Source of the DNA: Methylomonas sp. AM2-LC
GTDB taxonomy: Bacteria > Pseudomonadota > Gammaproteobacteria > Methylococcales > Methylomonadaceae
Length of the DNA: 64,000 nt
NCBI RefSeq assembly: GCF_039904985.1
Contig: NZ_CP157005.1
Coordinates: 186,001-250,000 of the forward strand
Direction of reading: 5' to 3'
A model generated the notes under the pieces. That model saw nothing but the letters and a program-made list of their open reading frames with translations. It was not told the DNA's origin and made no database searches. This document shows positions 8,130 to 17,695 of this stretch, piece by piece (position 1 is the first letter of the stretch; each line of letters opens with the position of its first letter). Position numbers and translations under genes: made by a program.

Positions 8130-8261
8130 GGAGGAACCTCTAAAAACCGAGCTTTAGTACTTGTTACAAATCTTGAATGAATTAAAGATTATGGTGATTA
8201 CCCTAAAGCTTTCGCAAATCACAACTGATCAAACATAATAATAACTATCGGAATGCATACT

Positions 8262-9605
8262 ATGAATAAATTATTTTTAGCAAAAAATCTGCCGTCGTAT
8301 TTTAAAGCTACGCTGATTGCCTCTATACTCAGCGTGAGTGCATCATCTGCCCAGGCAGACGAAACCTGTACCTCACCCTATGCACCCAAAATCACGGGTC
8401 AAGAGGATTTTGTCTACATCTGGACATTGGGTGTAGAAGGCTTGGGAGACGAACAAGATAAACTAGTCACGGCAGATGTTAACCCCAAATCGCCTAACTA
8501 TGGCAAAGTTATCAATAGCGTGTCTGTTGGCGGACGCAATGAAGCCCATCACTCTGACTTTACTGATGACCGTAAATTTTTATGGGCAGGAGGGCTGGAT
8601 ACCAACAAAATTTTTGTATTTGATGTGTATAGCGATCCAGCCAAACCGAAACTCACTAAAGTAATTACTGATTTTGTCTCCAAAAGTGGTGGCGTAGTGG
8701 GGCCGCATAGTTTGTATGCCTTACCGGGGCGTATGCTGATTACCGGTTTATCCAACAACAAAGATCATGGTGGACGCACTGCATTGGTTGAATATAACAA
8801 TGCAGGTGAATACATAGCAACCTACTGGTTACCCACCGATAGCAATTTACAGGGTGCCATTAAATCCGGTAATTATGCTGATGGCTACAACTATGATGTC
8901 CGTGCCTTGCCACGTCACAATCTGCTTTTGACCTCCTCATTTACTGGCTGGTCGAATTACATGATGGATTTTGGAAAAATGCTCACCGACCCCGAAGCAA
9001 TGAAACGTTTTGGCAATACTGTCGTGCAATGGGATTTACATAGTCATCAGCCCAAAAAAGTATTTGATGTTCCGGGCGCACCGCTGGAAATTCGTTGTGC
9101 ATTGGCCGATAAACACGATTATTGTTTTACCAGTACCGCGCTGACATCTAAAATTTGGCTGATTAATACCGACAGCAAAGGCGAGTGGCAAGCGCAAGCA
9201 GTAGCTGATATTGGCGATCCTAGTAAAATTCCACTGCCTGTCGATATTTCTATTTCCAGTGATGACAAAACGTTATGGGTGAACACCTTTATGGACGGCA
9301 AGACTCGTGCCTTTGACATTAGTGACCCACTCCACCCCAAACAATTTTTTGAACAAAAAATTGGCGCACAAGTGAACATGGTATCGTCTAGCTGGGATGG
9401 TAAGCGCTTATATTACACCTCCTCCCTATTAGCTAACTGGGATAAAAAAGGCGCTGATAACGAGCAGTTTTTTAAAGCTTATCACTGGGATGGCAAACAA
9501 TTGACCCAACAGTTTGCTATTGATTTTACCAAGGAAAAACTAGGACGAGCACATCAGATGCGCTTTGGTGCTTATGCTTTATATGACAAAAAAAATAAGT
9601 CATAA
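8262..9605 (+). CDS. mtoX: Periplasmic SBP56 / methanethiol oxidase
   Basis: The product is a selenium-binding-protein (SBP56) family beta-propeller. A signal peptide ends near SASSAQA-DE, so it is exported. Family hallmarks are the early CTSPYAP, the SVGGRNEAHHSDFTDDRKFLWAGGLDTNKIFVFDV segment, GPHSLYALPGRMLITGLSN, and the C-terminal LGRAHQMRFG. Bacterial periplasmic SBP56 proteins oxidise methanethiol to formaldehyde, H2S and H2O2 with copper. The next gene carries SCO and MauG domains, the partners reported beside mtoX in other bacteria, which supports this function over plain selenium binding. ATG 8262 has GGA 9 bases upstream; the ATG at 8253 has no ribosome site. Confidence 0.88.
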   Translation: MNKLFLAKNLPSYFKATLIASILSVSASSAQADETCTSPYAPKITGQEDFVYIWTLGVEGLGDEQDKLVTADVNPKSPNYGKVINSVSVGGRNEAHHSDFTDDRKFLWAGGLDTNKIFVFDVYSDPAKPKLTKVITDFVSKSGGVVGPHSLYALPGRMLITGLSNNKDHGGRTALVEYNNAGEYIATYWLPTDSNLQGAIKSGNYADGYNYDVRALPRHNLLLTSSFTGWSNYMMDFGKMLTDPEAMKRFGNTVVQWDLHSHQPKKVFDVPGAPLEIRCALADKHDYCFTSTALTSKIWLINTDSKGEWQAQAVADIGDPSKIPLPVDISISSDDKTLWVNTFMDGKTRAFDISDPLHPKQFFEQKIGAQVNMVSSSWDGKRLYYTSSLLANWDKKGADNEQFFKAYHWDGKQLTQQFAIDFTKEKLGRAHQMRFGAYALYDKKNKS

Positions 9606-9914
9606 GCAATTAAGCATATAAGGTGACTACACCTCGGCAGCTAAAATGAAAGTAACGATTCGGCGTAATTTTTTATAACTTAAAAGAAATGAGCGACAGG
9701 ATACACTGAACACAGTAAAGTGCATTTGTCGCGATTAATGCGCCGCACATTCTACAGATGTGATTAAGCTTGAATTGTTACAAAACGCTTAGCTAAAGCT
9801 CAAGCCAGCCCTTAAAACTGGCTTTTGGAAGGGGTATATAGTTGAAAATGACCGTTTGATCTTAGCTAACAACTTGGTCAAACGGCTCTTAACCCTGTTT
9901 AACTCACGTCAAAG
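9606..9914. other. Intergenic region between mtoX and the SCO-MauG gene
   Basis: No gene is visible in these 309 bases. They hold a terminator-like hairpin (9802-9826) and, just before the SCO-MauG start, an 8-bp inverted repeat CCGTTTGA (9852-9859) / TCAAACGG (9878-9885) with an 18-base loop. The repeat could be a regulator site or a leader hairpin. The gap suggests the two genes can be transcribed separately. Confidence 0.6.
9802..9826 (+). terminator. Terminator-like hairpin after mtoX
   Basis: AAGCCAG (9802-9808) pairs with CTGGCTT (9818-9824) across a 9-base loop and runs into four T. It lies about 195 bases after the mtoX stop. Confidence 0.55.
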
Positions 9915-11804
9915 ATGCGCAGAAAAGCAACTCCAATTTATGTTTATATAACGGCTTTACTTTGTTTGGCGTGCAACGTTAGCCAGGCAGATACGTCTAC
10001 AGCAGCGCCTGGTTACTATCCACTGGCTTTCCAACCCGCTGCTCCGGGTAGTTATCAGTTACCTATCATTGGACAGGCTGGCAACGGCGAGGTAATTACA
10101 ACCGATAATAAAGCCACCACACTTTATCAACTTATGGATAATAAGCTGGTATTGCTGAGTTTTATCTATACCTCCTGTAGCGATGTCAATGGCTGCCCGT
10201 TAGCCACCCAAGTACTCCATAAATTATCCCGCCAGCTGCAAAAACAACCCGAATTAGCCAAACATGTGCGCCTACTAACCTTAAGTTTTAATCCCGAACA
10301 TGACAAGCCAGCCGCTATGCAACATTATGGTGAAGGCTTGAACAGTAATACGGTCAACTGGCAATTTCTGACCACTCAGTCAGAACAACAACTAAAGCCT
10401 ATTCTTAACGATTATCCGCAAAATATTCAAAAAATTGTTGATAAAAACGGCGAATTTACGGGAACCTATTCACATCTACTCCGCGTATATTTAATAGATA
10501 CTCACCAGAAAATTCGCAATATCTATAACGTAGACTTTCTACATGCCGATACAGTCATTAATGACATCAAAACCTTATTGGAAAACCCTGCATCGGCCAA
10601 GCCAAAGACAATTATCAGTCATGAAAACCTGTTTCGGCCGGGTGACGATAAGCAAAATTATCAACAAACAGACTATCAAACCCACTCTCTCGCTCTGGAA
10701 CTTCGCCAAGGCCATGCTGCCAACTTGATTGAATATGCTTTGAAACCACCCTTAGGTTTACCCAAATTACCTCAACCAGCCAACAATGCTGTAACCACCG
10801 ATAAAATAGCCTTGGGTCGGAAATTGTTTTATGACCGCCGACTATCATTTAACAATACCTTTTCTTGCGCCATTTGCCATATTCCCGAACAGGGCTTTAG
10901 CAGTAATGAATTGCGCACGCCGATAGGCGTGGAAGGGCGTAGCATTCGCCGTAATGCACCGACTTTATACAATGTGGGTTATGCTAGGCTATTATTTCAT
11001 GATGGACGTGAAAATCAGCTGGAACAACAAGCTTGGGGACCTTTATTGGCACATAATGAAATGGCTAATCCCTCTATTGGATATGTGGTAGATAAAATTA
11101 AAAACAGCGCCGATTATAATGGCCTTTTTGAATCAGCGTTCCACAAACCCGCTGGCATGGAAACTATAGGTCAGGCACTGGCAAGTTATCAACGCACACT
11201 GAATGCAGCAGATTCTGCATTTGACCGCTGGTATTACGGCAAACAACTTCAAGCCCTAAGTTTGCAGGCACAACGTGGTTTTCGCTTATTCACTGGCAAA
11301 GCCGCTTGTAACCAATGTCATAGTCTAGACAAGCACTATGCATTATTTAGTGATCAAAATCGGCATAATACCGGCATAGGCTATCGTGAAGCCATGCAAT
11401 TAACGCCTGCAAAAAAGCAAGTACAAATAGCCCCCGGCACTTTTATAGACGTTGCCAGTCAACAACTCAATACTATTTCCGAAGTGAAAGAAAATGATCT
11501 TGGCTATTATGAAATCAGCCAAACCCCAAACGACCGCTGGGCATATAAAACGCCCTCGTTACGCAACATAGCACTTAGCGCACCCTATATGCACAATGGC
11601 TCTATAGCAACACTGGAAGAAGTGGTGCGTTTTTACAATGCTGGAGGTGTTGTAAACGAAAACTTATCGCCTTTGATAAAGCCATTAGGCTTATCCGAGC
11701 CAGAAATTGCAGATCTGGTAACTTTCTTACAAGCATTAACTGCAAACAATATTGCAGCCTTGGTAGCCGATGGTTTTGCGGCCCCCGTAGGTGAGAGCCA
11801 TTAA
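9915..11804 (+). CDS. SCO/SenC - MauG (dihaem peroxidase) fusion protein
   Basis: This 629-residue protein joins two normally separate proteins. After a signal peptide (about residues 1-25) comes a SCO-type thioredoxin fold (about 45-225) with copper ligands C88 and C94 in TSCSDVNGCPLA and H187 in TYSHLLRVYLID. The cysteines are spaced C-x5-C instead of the usual CxxxC. A linker leads into a MauG/cytochrome c peroxidase domain (about 290-620) with two haem motifs, CAICH (318-322) and CNQCH (465-469). It also has the family runs LGRKLFYDRRLSFNNTFSC, APTLYNVGY, FHDGR, and TPSLRNIALSAPYMHNGS. SCO delivers copper and MauG oxidises protein residues; both occur beside mtoX elsewhere, so this is probably a single-chain maturase of the oxidase. 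Confidence 0.9.
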   Translation: MRRKATPIYVYITALLCLACNVSQADTSTAAPGYYPLAFQPAAPGSYQLPIIGQAGNGEVITTDNKATTLYQLMDNKLVLLSFIYTSCSDVNGCPLATQVLHKLSRQLQKQPELAKHVRLLTLSFNPEHDKPAAMQHYGEGLNSNTVNWQFLTTQSEQQLKPILNDYPQNIQKIVDKNGEFTGTYSHLLRVYLIDTHQKIRNIYNVDFLHADTVINDIKTLLENPASAKPKTIISHENLFRPGDDKQNYQQTDYQTHSLALELRQGHAANLIEYALKPPLGLPKLPQPANNAVTTDKIALGRKLFYDRRLSFNNTFSCAICHIPEQGFSSNELRTPIGVEGRSIRRNAPTLYNVGYARLLFHDGRENQLEQQAWGPLLAHNEMANPSIGYVVDKIKNSADYNGLFESAFHKPAGMETIGQALASYQRTLNAADSAFDRWYYGKQLQALSLQAQRGFRLFTGKAACNQCHSLDKHYALFSDQNRHNTGIGYREAMQLTPAKKQVQIAPGTFIDVASQQLNTISEVKENDLGYYEISQTPNDRWAYKTPSLRNIALSAPYMHNGSIATLEEVVRFYNAGGVVNENLSPLIKPLGLSEPEIADLVTFLQALTANNIAALVADGFAAPVGESH

Positions 11805-11855
11805 ACCTAAAATCTATCCTTTTGATTTATTAATTACCTGAATCGAAAAAAAGTC

Positions 11856-11884
11856 TTGCCAAACAATAATAATCATGTCAAAAT
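11856..11884 (+). promoter_or_regulatory. Promoter of the initiator tRNA
   Basis: TTGCCA (11856-11861) and CAAAAT (11879-11884) are spaced by 17 bases and end 12 bases before the first tRNA nucleotide, a good sigma-70 arrangement. Confidence 0.6.
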
Positions 11885-11896
11885 GCATAGCTCAAT

Positions 11897-11973
<77 letters not shown>

Positions 11974-11981
11974 GACATATA

Positions 11982-12013
11982 AAGGCTTAGGTTTAACGAC
12001 CTAGGCCTTTTTT
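11982..12013 (+). terminator. Rho-independent terminator of tRNA-fMet
   Basis: AAGGCTTAGGT (11982-11992) pairs with ACCTAGGCCTT (11999-12009), with one G-T pair and a TTAACG loop, and is followed by a T-run. Confidence 0.9.
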
Positions 12014-12880
12014 GTTGCGCGCCACATATCAAATTAATTCACCTCGATAAACAAGGTTTCACTAACTAAGCCGCATCAATGATATTTACGATAGTGATTG
12101 GTGTACCTAGCATTGGCTTTCGCCACAACAATACCCCCTTGTTAGTAATCCAAAGTATTGTCGTTCAAAAAATGGCTTATTAACCATTGTTATTACAAGT
12201 AAAACACCTATTGTATTATTCTCATTTAATAAATATAAAACAAGTTATGATTTATTTTTCACAAAATTATCTTAATTTTATTTTAATAAATCCTTAACAT
12301 TAATTTCATACTTATTTATTAGAATAAATCTCAACTTTACAGAAATTAATTTAGAACAGCCATAATTTTGGCTTCTGAAGTAAATAGTAATACCTTATTA
12401 AACAAAAGCTCTAGTTAAACGGCTATGCCAATAAAGAAGCGGGTATAGGTAAACTCAAGAATGGCAAACTTTTGGGTTTCATTTTAACCCAACCCAACTT
12501 ATGGAATAAAACCATATAGCACGGGTTGAAATCTAAAATCCAATGACTAAGAATTGAATTTTCAAAAGCTTATGGGTAATCAGGAGGTGATTTTATTTTA
12601 TTAATGGCAGAAACTTTCTATAAATTTTTTACCCATTGAACTTTGTTACCACTATTAGGAATAGACATATAAAGTTAACTTTATTTTAGGGAGCATAGAT
12701 CGAGACATGTCGAGCTTAGCACAAATCCAATATCAGCCCGAGAAGACGCACTTTAAAAAATGCCGAAATGAGTCAATGGCCTCATAAATTGTATTCCCGA
12801 AAAAACTTTGATTTTTTTTAAAAAACTTTATTAAATCTGTTACTGATTCATATAGATCTTTAATTTAACCGAGAAAATTT
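12014..12880. other. Long AT-rich intergenic region
   Basis: I see no protein or RNA gene that I recognise in these 867 bases. They contain a palindrome AAAGTTAACTTT (about 12672-12683), a TTGGGTT/AACCCAA hairpin near 12473, and an exact consensus ribosome site AGGAGGTGA at 12582-12590. That site leads only to an 11-codon ORF (ATG at 12604, MAETFYKFFTH), with spacing too long for efficient initiation. The region may be regulatory or hold decayed sequence. Confidence 0.5.
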
Positions 12881-13018
12881 ATGCATTGTCAAAACCCTTC
12901 CAAATATGACATCTACAAAGCAATTGGTTATATCGCAGTTTTACTGATTTTAGCCGTGCCTTTTTCATTTCTTGGCTTACGATTACTTAATTTTGCGTTA
13001 GGCAATCTGCCCATTTAG
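12881..13018 (+). CDS. Small single-pass membrane peptide (45 aa, uncharacterised)
   Basis: An ATG at 12881 opens a 45-codon frame that reads MHCQNPSKYD, then the hydrophobic run IGYIAVLLILAVPFSFLGLRLLNFAL (about residues 16-40), and GNLPI. It would be one transmembrane helix with a short Cys-containing N-terminus. A weak GAG lies about 10 bases upstream of the ATG. I recognise no family. It lies just upstream of the outer-membrane cytochrome gene on the same strand, so it might be an accessory peptide of that system. The amino-acid composition is far from random for AT-rich DNA, but expression is unproven. Confidence 0.45.
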   Translation: MHCQNPSKYDIYKAIGYIAVLLILAVPFSFLGLRLLNFALGNLPI

Positions 13019-13207
13019 TAACCTAATAAAACTAAATTTCAAATATCACATGTTGTTGTTTTTACTTTTATAACTATAGAAATCGACACATAACAAAGCA
13101 GAGTGATTAGACTTTTAAATCACTTAATCTTTAAAAATCTCTATTAATCAAACTGACTTGCCGATAAATAATTGCGCAGGTAGTGCAATCTAACCAATGT
13201 ACTTCTT

Positions 13208-14617
13208 ATGAATATTTTACAAAGATCAAAATCGCTTAATAAAAGACAGCTATTAATAGTTTGTGAACTTGTTTTTTTTATAAGTATTTCCAATACTGCG
13301 TTTGCACTACCCAGTTTTACCCGTCAAACAGGCATGGCATGCATTAGCTGTCATACGCAGGCATTTGGGCCCAATTTAACCCCCTTGGGTAGGCAATTTA
13401 AGTTGAATGCTTATTCCTCTGGTGGAGGTGATTCATTTTTAAGTCGCTTTGGAGGTACGATTCAAGGTTCTTTAACCAACACGAAGAGGAATGACGATAA
13501 ATTCATCAATCCAGATAATCCAAATTTCGATGCCAATTTCAAAAATCGGGGCTACAACAGCAATAACAACCTAGCACTCGATCAGGCATCAGTCTTTTTT
13601 GGCGGTAAAGTACTCCAACAAATGGGAGCATTTGTCCAGTTTAGCTATGATGGGATATATAACCGATTATCACTGGACAACACAGATATTCGGTTAAGCT
13701 CTGAATCTGATGTGTTAGATAAAAACCTGATTTACGGCATCTCTTTTAATAACAACCCAACGGTTCAAGATTTATGGAATACCACTCCAGCATGGGGATT
13801 TCCATATGTAGGCTCATCTCTGGCTAACACTCCCGCGGTAGGACCCATTATTGGCGCTTTGGGTCAACAAGTGGGCGGTGCAACATTGTATAGTATGATT
13901 GATGACTTGGTTTTTCTTGAAGCAGGTGCTTACACTAGCTTTGCCAAATACGCGCAAAAAGGCCTGGGTGAATGGGATAACGGTGCAGTTAAAATTGATG
14001 GAGGCGCTCCCTATTGGCGAATTGCGTTGCAAAAAGATTGGCACGGGCATTATTTTTCACTGGGTCACTTTGGTTTTAGGGCAAACATTCAACCTAATGT
14101 AAATATTGCGGGTACCGACCGTTACACCGATTTAGGCATGGATTTTAACTATCAATATCTAGCCAATCCATTGCATATATACGAAGTTAAGGCTAGCTAT
14201 ATTCGTGAACAGCAAGAATTATTGGCTACGGCAAATCAAGGCGGAGCAACACATCCCCAACAGCAAATAGGATTTCTGGGCTTAAATGGCTCTTATACTT
14301 ATGATCAAACCTATAGTTTTGCGGCTGGCTTTAATCATTTATCTGGAAGTACCGATACCACTCTCTACGCATCGCCAACCAACAAACCCAATTCTGAATA
14401 TTTTACATTCGAACTCGACTATGTTCCGTTCGGCAAAACAGCTTCAGCCGGGATCGAATCTTATTTAAATATTCGCTTTGCTTTGCAGTATGTAGCCTAC
14501 ACCCGATTTAACGGCTCAAGCAAAAACTATACGAATGTACAACCCGGTGACACAGGCATGCCTCGAAACGCTAGCGACAACAACACCCTGTATTTAAATA
14601 CTTGGCTGATTTTTTAA
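13208..14617 (+). CDS. Outer-membrane monohaem cytochrome-porin
   Basis: The 469-residue protein has a signal peptide (cleavage near AFA-LP, residue 33). Immediately after it comes one c-type haem motif, CISCH (45-49), in MACISCHTQAFGPNLTPLGRQFKLNAY. The rest is a beta-barrel-like run of alternating strands rich in aromatic girdles (AFVQFSYDGIYN, YFSLGHFGFRANIQP, YSFAAGFNHL, YFTFELDYVPFG) and ends in the terminal phenylalanine (TWLIF) typical of BAM-inserted proteins. Such haem-porin fusions are annotated as cytochrome c in methanotrophs and metal-reducing bacteria. An electron conduit through the outer membrane is plausible but unproven. Next is an inner-membrane haem protein. Confidence 0.75.
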   Translation: MNILQRSKSLNKRQLLIVCELVFFISISNTAFALPSFTRQTGMACISCHTQAFGPNLTPLGRQFKLNAYSSGGGDSFLSRFGGTIQGSLTNTKRNDDKFINPDNPNFDANFKNRGYNSNNNLALDQASVFFGGKVLQQMGAFVQFSYDGIYNRLSLDNTDIRLSSESDVLDKNLIYGISFNNNPTVQDLWNTTPAWGFPYVGSSLANTPAVGPIIGALGQQVGGATLYSMIDDLVFLEAGAYTSFAKYAQKGLGEWDNGAVKIDGGAPYWRIALQKDWHGHYFSLGHFGFRANIQPNVNIAGTDRYTDLGMDFNYQYLANPLHIYEVKASYIREQQELLATANQGGATHPQQQIGFLGLNGSYTYDQTYSFAAGFNHLSGSTDTTLYASPTNKPNSEYFTFELDYVPFGKTASAGIESYLNIRFALQYVAYTRFNGSSKNYTNVQPGDTGMPRNASDNNTLYLNTWLIF

Positions 14618-14703
14618 ACTTTGACGGATTAAGGTAACCGTAAACGCAGGTAACAAAATCTGTTGGCTGGTATCACTAGCAGATACTTTCCGGTATTTTA
14701 TCT

Positions 14704-15453
14704 ATGCTATCAATGACGACTATGAACAAACACTGCACGCGCTTTAGCGACATATCTACCAGCGAAAAAATATTGAATACCGTATTTTTGTTAACCATAA
14801 CTCTGGGTTATATTGTCGCTTTAATGAACACTTATTACTCCCATCAGGGTCGTGATGGTAAACGTGGCCTGTCGATTGACGATATTGCCATCATGTACCA
14901 TGGCTCTTACAACCAAAGCCGATTAGAAACAGCAATTAACGGTATTATGGAACCCAATTTGAAATTTAAAACTGATAAAGAAATTATCAGCAAATGGATA
15001 CATAAGGGCGCTGAAGAAACGACTTACCAAACAGAGATTGCACCAATATTGAATCGGGATTGTGCGATTTGCCATACACCTACGATTAACGCGTCACTTC
15101 CGGATTTATCCAATTATAAAGGTGTCAAAGAAGTCACACATTCTGGCGGAGCGCCTTTGCCTAGCCTAGTGAGGGTGTCTCACATCCATTTATTTGGTAT
15201 TGCTTTTATTCTATATTTTATAGGTAGAATTTTTCTACTCTGTGACATTAATATCTACGTTAAACGCGTGGCGGTCGTTATACCCTTTATTGCAATGTTA
15301 TTAGATGTACTATCCTGGTTCATCACCAAAGCGCTTCCCGAGTTTGCCTATGTTGTTGTTATTAGTGGTACATTGATGGGCTTGTCGATGGGAATGCAAA
15401 TCATTATAAGCATTTATCAAATGTGGTTGCCTGTACCGCAAAAACTATCCTAG
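14704..15453 (+). CDS. Inner-membrane monohaem c-type protein with four membrane helices
   Basis: The 249-residue protein has a membrane helix at about 24-44, a periplasmic domain with one CAICH haem site (120-124, in LNRDCAICHTPTINASLPDLSNY), and three more helices (about 161-179, 187-207, 213-238). The motif SHIHLFGIAFILYF places two histidines (160, 162) at the membrane face, candidates for a second haem or quinol site. I do not know a named family. Its neighbour upstream is an outer-membrane haem porin, and together they could pass electrons from the quinone pool outward. Three nearby ATG codons make the exact start uncertain. No strong ribosome site is seen. Confidence 0.7.
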   Translation: MLSMTTMNKHCTRFSDISTSEKILNTVFLLTITLGYIVALMNTYYSHQGRDGKRGLSIDDIAIMYHGSYNQSRLETAINGIMEPNLKFKTDKEIISKWIHKGAEETTYQTEIAPILNRDCAICHTPTINASLPDLSNYKGVKEVTHSGGAPLPSLVRVSHIHLFGIAFILYFIGRIFLLCDINIYVKRVAVVIPFIAMLLDVLSWFITKALPEFAYVVVISGTLMGLSMGMQIIISIYQMWLPVPQKLS

Positions 15454-15551
15454 TTCAAAAAATGTAAATATATATCAATATATTCCAATACATTGAATTT
15501 TATTATCTATAATTATGCTATCAATAGAATAATTGAGGATTAGAGGTGATA

Positions 15552-17183
15552 ATGTTTGGAAAGATGAAAATTTCAAGCTTGTTGGCATGGACTCTAGGTG
15601 CCATTATCCTGCTGAATATAATTATGGTAAGCATGTCTCAATTAATGAGCAGTAAAGTAATTGCTGGAACAGAAGTGATTGCCAAGAATGTCTACCCCAC
15701 CAGTATACATGCCAATAATGTACGCACTAATGTGTTAAAAAACTGGAGTAATACTCTTTTACTCCAAGAAACGACCAATTTAGCCGAAATTAATGCCATC
15801 AATGATGAAATTTCCGCCAATAGCAAAAGTATTACAGATAGCTTTGATCAATTACAAAAACTGGTAACGAGTGTCAATGAAAAAGAGTTATTAGCACAGG
15901 CACTGGCTGCACGTAAAGTTTATACTGAGCATAGGCAGTTATATATACAAAAAATTAAAACCGGCTATGTAGACGACGCCAAGCATTATCTAGTTAGTAC
16001 TTTGCATCAAGATATACGTGAATATACTGCATTAATAGGCAAACTTGAGCAATTTCAATCTACCGAAATGGATAAAAACATTGCAATTATCATAGCGGAC
16101 TCATCAAATCTTAAGTTTGCTAATTTATTGCTTGGTTTGATTGTCATTATATTTTCTGCGGGTACTGCTGTGTTTCTAGTACGCATAATATATGAAAAAT
16201 TGGGCGGCGAAATAAATTATGTAACAAATGTAGCACGTGATATTGCATCAGGAAATCTTCAGACAGAGATACCTCTAAAAGCTAACGATACTACCAGCTT
16301 AATGGCTTCTATTGTGGCAATGCGCAGTAATCTTCGGCAAATTTTTAGCGAAATTGAAAACAATGCCCATATGGCTAGTGAAGCAGCAAAACGTTTAGTG
16401 CAAACGGCACAAGAAGTTGCTCATGCCTCTCATATACAACGCGATGCTACCACTACTACTGCTGCGGCAGTAGAAGAAATGAATTTAAGTATTGCAGAAG
16501 TTTCAAAAAGTGCGCAAACCGCTCAAAATATTAGCAGCGAGACTGAAACCATTTCCGAAAATGGAAGTCAAGTTATCCACAAGGCGGCTTCAAGTATGAA
16601 CAACATTGTACGTTCTGTAGAAGATTCCGCTCAGGTGATTGGGGTGTTGGAACAACACTCTAAGGAAGTTTCCACAGTCGTCAACGTCATTAAAGCTATT
16701 GCTGAGCAAACAAATCTACTGGCATTAAATGCCGCAATCGAAGCCGCTCGGGCCGGGGAGCAAGGTCGTGGCTTTGCTGTAGTGGCAGATGAAGTGCGTA
16801 GTTTAGCGGAACGTACTCGATCTTCTACATTGGAAATTACCGCAACCATCGAAAAAATTCAGGCTGGAACCAAGAACGCTGTTACTTGCATGAAAACAGG
16901 CGTTGAACAGGTCAGTTCAGGCTCGGTATTGGCTTACCAAGCAGGGGAAGCTATTAATGATATCAAATCCAGTACAGGTAAAGTCGTTGAGCGGATAAAT
17001 CAAATTTCAGTCGCTATTAGAGAGCAAAGCAAAACCTGTAGCGAAATTGCTCAAAATGTGGAACGTATTGCGGAAATGACCGGTGAAAACAGTATAGCTG
17101 TAGACAAAACATCTGAATCAGCAAAGCAATTAGAAGTTATCGCAGCGTCTCTGGAACGCAGCATTGCCTATTTTAGAATTTAA
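15552..17183 (+). CDS. Methyl-accepting chemotaxis protein
   Basis: The 543-residue chemoreceptor has an N-terminal membrane helix (about 8-30), a periplasmic four-helix-bundle sensor (about 31-190), a second membrane helix ([19 protein letters not shown]), a HAMP domain, and a long cytoplasmic signalling coiled coil. The conserved tip reads [44 protein letters not shown] and should bind CheA/CheW. No ligand-binding pocket can be named. I place the start at ATG 15552: AGAGGTG lies just upstream, while the in-frame GTG at 15546 is part of that ribosome site. It follows the two cytochrome genes, which hints at energy or redox taxis. Confidence 0.95.
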   Translation: MFGKMKISSLLAWTLGAIILLNIIMVSMSQLMSSKVIAGTEVIAKNVYPTSIHANNVRTNVLKNWSNTLLLQETTNLAEINAINDEISANSKSITDSFDQLQKLVTSVNEKELLAQALAARKVYTEHRQLYIQKIKTGYVDDAKHYLVSTLHQDIREYTALIGKLEQFQSTEMDKNIAIIIADSSNLKFANLLLGLIVIIFSAGTAVFLVRIIYEKLGGEINYVTNVARDIASGNLQTEIPLKANDTTSLMASIVAMRSNLRQIFSEIENNAHMASEAAKRLVQTAQEVAHASHIQRDATTTTAAAVEEMNLSIAEVSKSAQTAQNISSETETISENGSQVIHKAASSMNNIVRSVEDSAQVIGVLEQHSKEVSTVVNVIKAIAEQTNLLALNAAIEAARAGEQGRGFAVVADEVRSLAERTRSSTLEITATIEKIQAGTKNAVTCMKTGVEQVSSGSVLAYQAGEAINDIKSSTGKVVERINQISVAIREQSKTCSEIAQNVERIAEMTGENSIAVDKTSESAKQLEVIAASLERSIAYFRI

Positions 17184-17186
17184 GTT

Positions 17187-17214
17187 AAAAAGGACTAGTA
17201 ACATGAGTCTTTTT
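17187..17214 (+). terminator. Weak terminator after the chemoreceptor gene
   Basis: AAAAAGGACT pairs with AGTCTTTTT around a short loop, with one bulged G, and the 3' arm is T-rich. It begins 4 bases after the stop codon. Confidence 0.45.
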
Positions 17215-17339
17215 ACTGGTTTAGATCGTTAAAATAGCAAAAGTTAGACTGTGTACACTGGTTTTTGATACCTTATGTTTTAAAATTGTCGGCTAGCCAA
17301 CAATCCTTTTGTTCAACACAGCTTTAGACGACATTTACT

Positions 17340-17684
17340 ATGCAACGCATTTACTACTATTACGCAGGACTGGTGGGTTTTTTTGGTTTATTTTTTCTAC
17401 AACTTGCCTGGCATACTTTGCTATTTCCAGTGAGCGGATTTCCGACTGCCTTGTTAATTATAATGACTATCGGTCCACTGTTGCTGCCCTTTAGAGGTTT
17501 TTTAAACTGCCAGCTCAAAAGTTGTACGTGGATGACGTATCTAAGTTTACCGTATTTTGCCCATGCTATAGCTGAAGCATACGTTAGTGAGCCTGAGCGG
17601 CCTTATGCTCTACTGGAACTAACATTTAGCCTGTTGTTGTGTTTTGGGGCAGGCATGTATGTATATAAGGCAGAAAAAATCTGA
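17340..17684 (+). CDS. DUF2069 small membrane protein
   Basis: The 114-residue protein has four predicted membrane helices: the N-terminal YYYAGLVGFFGLFFLQLAWHTLLFP, then FPTALLIIMTIGPLLLPFRG, then WMTYLSLPYFAHAIAEAY, and a C-terminal LLELTFSLLLCFGAGMYVY. This matches DUF2069, a family of unknown function that commonly lies beside hda in gammaproteobacteria. That arrangement holds here: hda starts 11 bases after its stop on the same strand, so the two form an operon. No catalytic motif is evident. Confidence 0.85.
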   Translation: MQRIYYYYAGLVGFFGLFFLQLAWHTLLFPVSGFPTALLIIMTIGPLLLPFRGFLNCQLKSCTWMTYLSLPYFAHAIAEAYVSEPERPYALLELTFSLLLCFGAGMYVYKAEKI

Positions 17685-17695
17685 GTCATTCGTCT

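Noticed and set aside
8124..8140. Strong AAGGAGGA sequence just after the DUF4242 stop
   Set aside because: No start codon follows at usable distance, and the site is within a small GAGG/CCTC hairpin; I see no gene there.
12014..12880. Riboswitch or CRISPR in the long AT-rich gap
   Set aside because: I looked for known riboswitch cores (c-di-GMP, TPP, cobalamin) and for evenly spaced repeats and found none.
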